DNA of 10,494 nucleotides from Porphyromonadaceae bacterium UBA7207 (GTDB taxonomy: Bacteria > Bacteroidota > Bacteroidia > Bacteroidales > Muribaculaceae): contig DKUJ01000033.1 of assembly GCA_002490635.1 (NCBI GenBank), positions 1-10,494 of the forward strand, read 5' to 3'. The first letter of the stretch is position 1; every line of letters begins with the position of its first letter. A program made the translations under genes and the position numbers. The notes below the pieces were generated by a model. The model did not search any database. It was given only the letters and a program-made list of their open reading frames with translations, and was not told the origin of the DNA. Below, in pieces: positions 1 through 6,221 of this stretch.

Positions 1-441
1 GCCATGCCCGACTGCGGCATAACCACCGACATGTTCACCGGCTTCCACAACGAATCCGAGGAAGACTTCGAGCAGACCCTCAGCCTGATGCGCGAGGTCG
101 GGTTCGATTCGTCGTTCATGTTCCGCTACAGCGAACGTCCCGGCACCCTCGCCAGCCGCACCATGCCGGACAATGTTCCAGAGGATGTGAAAATAGAACG
201 CCTCAACCGCATGATAGCCCTGCAGGGCGAACTGTCGCTTGAGTCGAACCGCCGCGACATAGGCAGCATTGTGGAAGTACTTGTGGAGGGCGTGGCCAAA
301 CGGAGCACCGCACAGATGGTAGGGCGCAGCAGCCAGAACAAGGCCGTGGTGTTCGCCCGCGGCGATGCCCGTGTGGGCTCGCTGGTGAAGGTTCGCGTTG
401 TCGACGCCACCGCGGCAACCCTTCTGGGCGAACTTGTTTGA
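1..441 (+). CDS. miaB: tRNA-2-methylthio-N6-dimethylallyladenosine synthase MiaB (3' end, partial)
   Basis: This is the C-terminal ~146 residues of a protein that is already open at base 1. MiaB is a cytoplasmic radical-SAM methylthiotransferase that adds a methylthio group to i6A37 of tRNAs reading U-starting codons. Visible here are the end of the radical-SAM barrel (PDCGITTDMFTGF, then EEDFEQTLSLMREVGFDSSFMF), the family signature YSERPGT, the RLNRMIALQ helix, and a C-terminal TRAM domain (roughly the last 65 residues, with VEVLVEGVAKRS, GRSSQNKAVVF and the ending ATLLGELV). The CxxxCxxC iron-sulfur motif and the N-terminal UPF0004 domain would lie upstream of the window. The SQNK/VVF wording of the TRAM domain and the YSERPGT signature fit MiaB better than the relatives RimO and MtaB. 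The ATG at base 4 is an internal methionine, not the start. A 69-bp gap with its own promoter separates it from the next gene, so the two are probably not tightly coupled. Confidence 0.93.
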   Translation, partial: AMPDCGITTDMFTGFHNESEEDFEQTLSLMREVGFDSSFMFRYSERPGTLASRTMPDNVPEDVKIERLNRMIALQGELSLESNRRDIGSIVEVLVEGVAKRSTAQMVGRSSQNKAVVFARGDARVGSLVKVRVVDATAATLLGELV

Positions 442-472
442 AACAACCGCGGGTTTTTCGGAATAAATTGCT

Positions 473-480
473 TATATTCG
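473..480 (+). promoter_or_regulatory. Probable Bacteroidetes-type -7 box for the outer-membrane protein gene
   Basis: TATATTCG matches the Bacteroidetes primary-sigma -7 consensus TAnnTTTG at all fixed positions but one (C for the third T). It lies in the AT-rich gap after miaB, 30 bp before the ATG at 511, which would leave a leader of about 25 nt. I see no convincing -33 TTG at the usual distance, only a T-run at 454-458. The consensus is established knowledge; its use here is inference. Confidence 0.45.
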
Positions 481-510
481 CAGTCTACCAATCTCTCTAT
501 ATATCTCATC

Positions 511-1170
511 ATGAAAAGAATCGCCACATCACTCATGCTCCTGTGCCTTTGCATTGCCGCTTCCGCACAGGATATTTTCGACAATCCCGATCGCGGCGCC
601 CGCCTCGGCGTGCGTCTGGGACTGGATATCGCCACATCCACCGACTTCGATTTCGGCCGCATCAAACTCGGTGTCCTCAACGCGGGTGCGGGATTCACCG
701 CAGGTGCCGTGTACAACATACCGGTATGGAAAAACATGTATTTCGAGCCCGGACTGCTTCTGTTCTACAACAGCATGGGTTACGACATCACAATCAGCGA
801 TGAATCTTCAGCACCGGACACCGGCCACGGCTCTTTGCGCCGCTTCGGCGTGCGTGTGCCTTTCCGCCTGGGCTACCGGTTCGACTTCGAGAAGGTGAGC
901 GTAAGAGCGTTCACCGGCCCGCAGCTCGAAGTCGGCCTCATAGGACGTTCCCGGCTGGAAGTCGGTAATGAAAGCGCCAGCGAGAACGCCTACGGCAGCG
1001 ACGGCACCTTCAACCGCGTGAACGTAGGCTGGGAATTCGGCGCCGGCGTGGACTACGGTAACTGGACCGCGGAAATCAGCGGCGCCGCCGGCATCACCGA
1101 CATGGTGCAGGGTTCGGCGATAAAAGGCCGTTTCAACAACGTTACCATAAGCCTGGGCTATAATTTTTGA
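511..1170 (+). CDS. Outer-membrane beta-barrel protein (porin-like family, function unknown)
   Basis: This 219-residue protein has a classic type I signal peptide: MKR, a hydrophobic core (LMLLCLCIAA), and an ASA|Q cleavage site after residue 19. The mature chain is made of alternating hydrophobic/polar strands rich in Gly and aromatics (RLGVRLGLDIA, AGFTAGAVYNI, MYFEPGLLLFY, VRVPFRLGYRF, VSVRAFTGPQLEVGL, NVGWEFGAGVDYGNWTAEI). It ends in VTISLGYNF, the terminal phenylalanine expected of a BAM-assembled outer-membrane barrel. Length and style match the small PorT-like or generic 'outer membrane beta-barrel' proteins common in Bacteroidetes, probably about eight strands. No substrate or partner can be assigned. 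The start is the first Met after the probable promoter and gives an intact signal peptide; no Shine-Dalgarno is present, as is usual in this phylum. It is followed after 37 bp by the protease gene. The class is well supported, a specific function is not. Confidence 0.85.
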   Translation: MKRIATSLMLLCLCIAASAQDIFDNPDRGARLGVRLGLDIATSTDFDFGRIKLGVLNAGAGFTAGAVYNIPVWKNMYFEPGLLLFYNSMGYDITISDESSAPDTGHGSLRRFGVRVPFRLGYRFDFEKVSVRAFTGPQLEVGLIGRSRLEVGNESASENAYGSDGTFNRVNVGWEFGAGVDYGNWTAEISGAAGITDMVQGSAIKGRFNNVTISLGYNF

Positions 1171-1177
1171 ACTGAAC

Positions 1178-1193
1178 CGCCGCACACGCGGCG
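1178..1193 (+). other. Small GC hairpin between the outer-membrane protein and protease genes
   Basis: A perfect 6-bp inverted repeat, CGCCGC / GCGGCG, with an ACAC loop sits in the 37-bp gap. No T-run follows it, so it does not look like an ordinary intrinsic terminator. It could attenuate read-through, protect an mRNA end, or be a chance result of high GC. Confidence 0.35.
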
Positions 1194-1207
1194 ATGTTAT
1201 GCAATAG

Positions 1208-2866
1208 ATGAAGAAAACCGCAATAATCCTGGCCGCACTGCTTGCAGCGTCGGCTTTCGCCGGCATGCGTGCCGGCAATTCCGATTCCAAGGACACGTTC
1301 TTCCGCAAGCTCAACACCTTCAACTCAGTGGTACGCGAGCTGCAGACCGGCTATGTGGACACAATCGACGCCGAAGAACTCATGGACAACGCAATCGGCA
1401 TGATGCTGTACCAGCTCGACCCCTACACCGAGTACTATCCTTCGGGAAACCAGGACGAGATTCTGGCACTCTCGGCAGGCTCCTATGCCGGCATCGGCTC
1501 GATAATATCCAAGCGTGGCGACAACGTGATTATAGCGGACCCCTACTGGAACTCTCCGGCGCGCACCGGCGGCCTGCGCCGCGGCGACGTGATTGTGGCC
1601 GTCGACGGCGATACAGTGCGCCCCACCACCGATATCGGCGATGTGTCGAAGCGTCTGCGCGGACAGGCGGGCACCAATGTGCGCATCGACGTTGCACGCC
1701 CCTGGATAGGCCCCGATTCACTGCTCACTTTTGAAATCACTCGCCGGGCGATTGTCACCGAACCCGTGCCCTACTACGGCATGCTCCCCGACAGCACCGG
1801 CTACATCTGCCTTACAACCTTCAGCGAAAGCGCAGCCCGCGATGTAAAGAGCGCCTTGACAAAACTGCTCGCCCACCCCGGACTCAAAGGGCTGATAATC
1901 GACATGCGCAACAACGGCGGCGGCCTGCTCGAGGATGCCGTGCAGATAGCATCGCTGTTCGTGCCACGCGGAACGGAAATTCTGCGCACCCGCGGACGGG
2001 AAGCCGAGGAACGCATCTACAAGACAACCGTGAACCCCATCGCCCCGGAGCTGCCTCTTGTGCTCCTTGTCAACGGCCAGACAGCCTCGTCTTCAGAAAT
2101 CCTCGCCGGCGCAATGCAGGATCTCGACCGCGGTGTGGTCGTTGGCTCGCGCACCTACGGCAAAGGCCTTGTGCAGAGCACGCGCCCCCTGCCCTACGGC
2201 GACATCATGAAACTCACCACCGCCCGCTACTACATTCCTTCGGGACGCCTCATCCAGGCTCTCAACTACAGCGAACGCAACGACGACGGCAGCCCCAAAC
2301 GCACCCCCGACAGCCTCACCACGGCATACAGCACCGCCGCAGGACGAACCGTACGCGACGGTGGCGGCATCACCCCCGACATCGCCATAGAGGAGAAGAC
2401 CACCAACCGCCTGCTCTACAATATACTGTCCGACTGGTGGGCCTTTGACTTCGCAAACCGCCACTATGCCGCCAACCCGACCACTCCTCCGGTCGACGCC
2501 GTACTGGCCGACAGCGCTGTGGTCGCGCAGTTCAAAGCCTTCATCGACCCGTCGCGATTCAACTACGACCGCTATTTCGAGAAGAATCTGGCAATCTTCC
2601 GCAAAGCCGCCGAAAGCGAAGGCTACATGAACGACAGCGTGGCCGCCGCCTTCGATGCCCTTGGCGCCCTGCTGCACCACGACCTGGAGCACGACCTCGA
2701 CATAAACACAGAGGAAATAACTGAAATTCTGGAAGCCGAACTCGGCAAACGCTACTTCTCCGAAGGCGACAACGTGCGCCGCACACTGTCCGGCGACAGC
2801 ACCGTGATACTCGCCGGCGAAATAATCAACGACGGCGACCGCTACCGCAGCATACTCCGTCCATGA
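1208..2866 (+). CDS. S41 family C-terminal processing protease (Ctp/Prc type), periplasmic
   Basis: This 552-residue protein is a serine protease that cleaves or trims envelope proteins from their C-termini. An N-terminal signal sequence (MKK, then IILAALLAASAFA) indicates export. Residues about 30-80 form the helical N-terminal part, with LDPYTEYYP at 70-78. A PDZ domain spans about 95-168, with the GLRRGDVIVAVDG carboxylate-loop region typical of these enzymes. The S41 core covers about 190-370, with IIDMRNNGGG around 230-239 and NGQTASSSEILAGAMQD from 289. The catalytic Ser is predicted as Ser294 and the Lys as Lys319 in TYGKGLVQ. Their 25-residue spacing equals that of the Ser430/Lys455 dyad of E. 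coli Prc. A helical C-terminal extension (about 400-552) is usual in Bacteroidetes members. The start is fixed because the in-frame-looking ATG at 1198 belongs to another frame and hits a stop at once. The stop overlaps the mfd start by 4 bp (ATGA). The substrate is unknown. Confidence 0.93.
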   Translation: MKKTAIILAALLAASAFAGMRAGNSDSKDTFFRKLNTFNSVVRELQTGYVDTIDAEELMDNAIGMMLYQLDPYTEYYPSGNQDEILALSAGSYAGIGSIISKRGDNVIIADPYWNSPARTGGLRRGDVIVAVDGDTVRPTTDIGDVSKRLRGQAGTNVRIDVARPWIGPDSLLTFEITRRAIVTEPVPYYGMLPDSTGYICLTTFSESAARDVKSALTKLLAHPGLKGLIIDMRNNGGGLLEDAVQIASLFVPRGTEILRTRGREAEERIYKTTVNPIAPELPLVLLVNGQTASSSEILAGAMQDLDRGVVVGSRTYGKGLVQSTRPLPYGDIMKLTTARYYIPSGRLIQALNYSERNDDGSPKRTPDSLTTAYSTAAGRTVRDGGGITPDIAIEEKTTNRLLYNILSDWWAFDFANRHYAANPTTPPVDAVLADSAVVAQFKAFIDPSRFNYDRYFEKNLAIFRKAAESEGYMNDSVAAAFDALGALLHHDLEHDLDINTEEITEILEAELGKRYFSEGDNVRRTLSGDSTVILAGEIINDGDRYRSILRP

Positions 2867-5800
2867 CCATAGCCGAACTCTGCGCCGGACTACAGACTCC
2901 GGCGCGCCGAAAAGCCATCGCACGCCTGGCCGGCAGCCACCGCGCCACCATGGCCGGACTCGCCGGCTCCTCGGCGGCAGTGATGCTCGCAGCGCTACCG
3001 CAGCAGAAAAACACCGTAGTGGTGGTCGGCGACGATGCCGACGACGCCGGGTACCTCTTCTTCGATCTCTGCCGCCTGTTTCCGGAAGAGGAAGTGGCAA
3101 TCATGCCCTCGGGCTTCAAACGCGACATAAAATACGGCCAGCCCGATTCTCCGGCACAGATTCTCCGCATCGAAAGCCTGGCGCGGCTGCAGAGCGGCCG
3201 GCTGCGTTTTCTGGTAACATATCCCGAAGCGCTGGCCGAGCGTGTGGCCTCGCACGAGACCCTCGCCGAATCGACTCTAACTCTCATTTCCGGCAGCACC
3301 GCCGACATGGCCGAGGTACGCGCATGGCTAAAGGATCACGGATTCACACGCACCGACTATGTGTACGAACCGGGCCACTATGCCGTGCGCGGTTCCATTC
3401 TGGACATCTACGGCTTCTCCGCCGAACTTCCCGTGCGCGTGGATTTCTTCGGCGACGAGATCGACAGCATACGCTCGTTCAACGTCGAGACACAACTTTC
3501 CGAACACAGCCACTCGCGTGTGGAAATAACCGCCAACGTGAGCGCCTCCGGCGACAACATATCCCTTCCGCAGATACTCCCCGCCGACACGCTCGTGGCC
3601 GTGCGCGACGCCTCGCACCTGCTGGCCACTGTGAAACGCGTGGCCGAGACAAAGATTTCCGGCTTCACACTCATGGCCGGCGAAGGCAATGCCGACGCCC
3701 TCGATGTGGCGGTAGCCCCTGACGATTTCGCCGATGCATTCGAAGGGCTGCGCCAGCTCACTTTCACCGCCGCAGCGGCCGAAGGCAAAAGCAGAGGCGG
3801 CGCTCCCGCGGCCGACATGGGCATGAGTCCGCAGGGCATATACCACAAGAACTTCGACCTTATCGCCGACAGTTTCACCAGATTCATCGCCGATGGATAC
3901 AAGGTGTGCATCCTCTCGGAAAACGAACGCCAGTTCGACCGCCTGCGCGAGATTTTCGCCGACCGCGGCGACAACATAACCTTCACCGCCGTAGACGGCA
4001 CCCTCCACGAGGGCTTTGTGGACCACCAGGCAAAGACATGCGTGTTCACCGACCACCAGATTTTCGACCGTTTCCACAAATACACCCTGCGAAGCGACCG
4101 GGCACGCTCCGGCAAGCTTGCACTGAGCCTGCGCGAACTCGGACAGATCGAGGTGGGCGACTACATCGTACACGCCGACCACGGTGTGGGAACTTTCGGC
4201 GGCCTGCTGCGCACCCAGAACAACGGTAAGATGTGCGAGATGGTGAAGCTCGTCTATGCAAGCGACGACATCCTGCTGGTCTCCATCCACAACCTGCACA
4301 AGCTCTCCAAATACAGAGGCAAGGAAGGCGTGCCTCCGAAAATATACCGCCTGGGCTCCGGAGCATGGTCCAGAATGAAAGAGCGCACCAAGACGCGCCT
4401 CAAGGACATCGCCCGCGACCTCATAAAGCTGTACGCCGCCCGGCGCACCGAAAAAGGCCACGCCTTTTCACCCGACGGCTACATGCAGCACGAGCTGGAA
4501 GCATCGTTCATCTACGAGGACACTCCCGACCAGCTCTCAGCAACCGCCGCCGTAAAAGCCGACATGGAAAGCGAAAGGCCGATGGACCGCCTCGTCTGCG
4601 GCGATGTGGGATTCGGCAAAACGGAAATCGCCATCCGCGCCGCCTTCAAGGCCGCCGCCGACAGCAAGCAGGTGGCCGTGCTGGTGCCTACAACCGTGCT
4701 GGCTTGCCAGCACTACAACACATTCAGGAAACGCCTGGCCGACTTTCCGGTGCGTGTGGAGTATCTTTCGCGCGCACGCAGCCCCAAGGACACCAAAGCC
4801 ATCGTCGCCGACCTCGAAGCCGGCAAAATCGACATAATAATAGGCACCCACAAGCTCATAGGCAAAACCGTAAAGTTCAAGGACCTGGGGCTGCTTATCG
4901 TGGACGAGGAACAGAAATTCGGCGTTGCCGTGAAAGAAAAGCTCAAGCAGCTGAAAACCAACGTCGACACCCTTACGATGACAGCCACGCCCATCCCGCG
5001 CACTCTCCAGTTCTCGCTCATGGGAGCCCGCGACCTCTCCACCATAGCCACTCCTCCGCCCAACCGCTACCCGATTATTACCAGTGTCGACGTACTGTCC
5101 GACGAGCTTGTGGCCGAGGCCCTGAACTTCGAGATAGCCCGCGGAGGCCAGGTGTTCTTCATCAACCCGCGCATCGAAGGGCTCTACGACCTCGAGGCCA
5201 TGATCCGCAGGCTTGTTCCCGATGCCCGCACAGTGGTGGCACACGGGCAGATGCCACCGGAGAAACTCGAGAAATCCATAGCCGATTTCGTGGCCCACGA
5301 CTACGATATCCTGCTTGCGACCACCATTGTCGAAAGCGGCATCGACATACCCAATGTCAACACCATAATAATCAACAACGCCCACAACTTCGGCCTCAGC
5401 GAACTGCACCAGCTGCGAGGCCGCGTGGGCCGTAGCGCACGCAAGGCATTCTGCTATCTCACCATCCCGCCGGGATATCCGCTTACTCCCGACGCCCGAA
5501 GGCGCCTGCAGGCTATAGAAAGTTTCTCCGACCTGGGTTCGGGCATACACATCGCCATGCAGGACCTCGACATCCGCGGTGCCGGCAACCTCCTTGGCGC
5601 CGAACAGAGCGGATTCATAGCCGACCTCGGCTATGAGACATACCAGAAAATCCTCAAGGAAGCTGTCACCGAACTGCGCACCGAAGAATTCCCCGAACTT
5701 GCCGCCGCCGATGCCGCCCAAAGCGGCGCCGAGGAAGGCGACCCCGGCGAATTCGTGGCCGACTGCGCCATCGAGACCGACCTGGAGCTGCTGCTGCCCG

Positions 5801-6219
5801 CCGACTATGTGGCCCAGCCAGGCGAACGTATCGCCCTGTACAAGGAGCTGGACAAAATCGAGCGCGACAGCGAGCTGAAGGAATTCGAGGAGCGCCTTCG
5901 CGACCGCTTCGGCCGTATCCCCCCGACCGCCAGCGAGCTGCTGCGCGTGCCGCGTCTGCGACGCCTGGCACGACGCCTGGGCATAGAGAAGGTGGTGCTC
6001 AAACAGGGGCAGATGTTCACATTCTTTGTGGGCGACGACAACAAGGCCTACTACCAGAGCCCAATGTTCGGGCGCCTGCTGCACTACCTCCAGGACAACG
6101 CCGCGCGTGTGCAGATCCGCGACCGCAACGGACGCCGCAGCTTTGTGTTCGCAAAAGTGCCGTCGGTAAGCGCGGCGACAGAAATACTCCGACAGATAAT
6201 CAACCTCGACACCCTCTGA
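2863..6219 (+). CDS. mfd: Transcription-repair coupling factor Mfd
   Basis: This 1118-residue ATP-driven DNA translocase pushes RNA polymerase off lesions and recruits UvrA for transcription-coupled excision repair. The length is close to the 1148 of E. coli Mfd. Residues about 1-230 are the UvrB-like N-terminal module, including the conserved RGSILDIYGFSAELPVRVDFF stretch near 175 and DEIDSIRSF. A CarD-like RNA-polymerase-interacting domain lies at about 425-485 (EVGDYIVHADHGVGTFGG). The RecG-like motor has Walker A GDVGFGKT (580-587), DEEQ box (681-684), TATPIPRT (707-714), ATTIVESGID (819-828) and QLRGRVGR (850-857). These are followed by a TRG translocation motif (about 887-915, QDLDIRGAGNLLG) and the C-terminal TRCF/D7 domain (about 960-1060), which masks the UvrA-binding surface. 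All motor motifs look intact. The ATG overlaps the protease stop and polA begins 2 bp after the stop, indicating translational coupling in one operon. No in-frame stop or frameshift is seen. Confidence 0.98.
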   Translation: MTIAELCAGLQTPARRKAIARLAGSHRATMAGLAGSSAAVMLAALPQQKNTVVVVGDDADDAGYLFFDLCRLFPEEEVAIMPSGFKRDIKYGQPDSPAQILRIESLARLQSGRLRFLVTYPEALAERVASHETLAESTLTLISGSTADMAEVRAWLKDHGFTRTDYVYEPGHYAVRGSILDIYGFSAELPVRVDFFGDEIDSIRSFNVETQLSEHSHSRVEITANVSASGDNISLPQILPADTLVAVRDASHLLATVKRVAETKISGFTLMAGEGNADALDVAVAPDDFADAFEGLRQLTFTAAAAEGKSRGGAPAADMGMSPQGIYHKNFDLIADSFTRFIADGYKVCILSENERQFDRLREIFADRGDNITFTAVDGTLHEGFVDHQAKTCVFTDHQIFDRFHKYTLRSDRARSGKLALSLRELGQIEVGDYIVHADHGVGTFGGLLRTQNNGKMCEMVKLVYASDDILLVSIHNLHKLSKYRGKEGVPPKIYRLGSGAWSRMKERTKTRLKDIARDLIKLYAARRTEKGHAFSPDGYMQHELEASFIYEDTPDQLSATAAVKADMESERPMDRLVCGDVGFGKTEIAIRAAFKAAADSKQVAVLVPTTVLACQHYNTFRKRLADFPVRVEYLSRARSPKDTKAIVADLEAGKIDIIIGTHKLIGKTVKFKDLGLLIVDEEQKFGVAVKEKLKQLKTNVDTLTMTATPIPRTLQFSLMGARDLSTIATPPPNRYPIITSVDVLSDELVAEALNFEIARGGQVFFINPRIEGLYDLEAMIRRLVPDARTVVAHGQMPPEKLEKSIADFVAHDYDILLATTIVESGIDIPNVNTIIINNAHNFGLSELHQLRGRVGRSARKAFCYLTIPPGYPLTPDARRRLQAIESFSDLGSGIHIAMQDLDIRGAGNLLGAEQSGFIADLGYETYQKILKEAVTELRTEEFPELAAADAAQSGAEEGDPGEFVADCAIETDLELLLPADYVAQPGERIALYKELDKIERDSELKEFEERLRDRFGRIPPTASELLRVPRLRRLARRLGIEKVVLKQGQMFTFFVGDDNKAYYQSPMFGRLLHYLQDNAARVQIRDRNGRRSFVFAKVPSVSAATEILRQIINLDTL

Positions 6220-6221
6220 AC

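Noticed and set aside
434..446. 13-nt palindrome TTGTTT-G-AAACAA across the miaB stop codon
   Set aside because: It is AT-rich with only a single central base, so it cannot form a stable hairpin, and half of it is coding. Probably coincidence.
445..458. Possible weak terminator after miaB: AACC / GGTT stem with a GCG loop followed by T residues
   Set aside because: The stem is only 4 bp and the T-run overlaps the arm. It also sits directly beside the predicted promoter of the next gene, so support is too thin.
1159..1169. TATAATTTTTG at the end of the outer-membrane protein gene as a promoter for the protease operon
   Set aside because: It resembles TAnnTTTG only if one extra base is allowed between TA and TTTG. 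It also encodes the YNF terminus expected of a barrel protein, so coding constraint explains it.
2093..3100. Long minus-strand open frames under the protease, mfd and polA genes (for example 2093-3100, 3328-4461, 4537-6504, 7143-8186)
   Set aside because: They are antisense shadows of strongly conserved plus-strand genes in GC-rich DNA. Their translations are low-complexity (runs of Arg, Gly, Val, His) with no recognisable domain.
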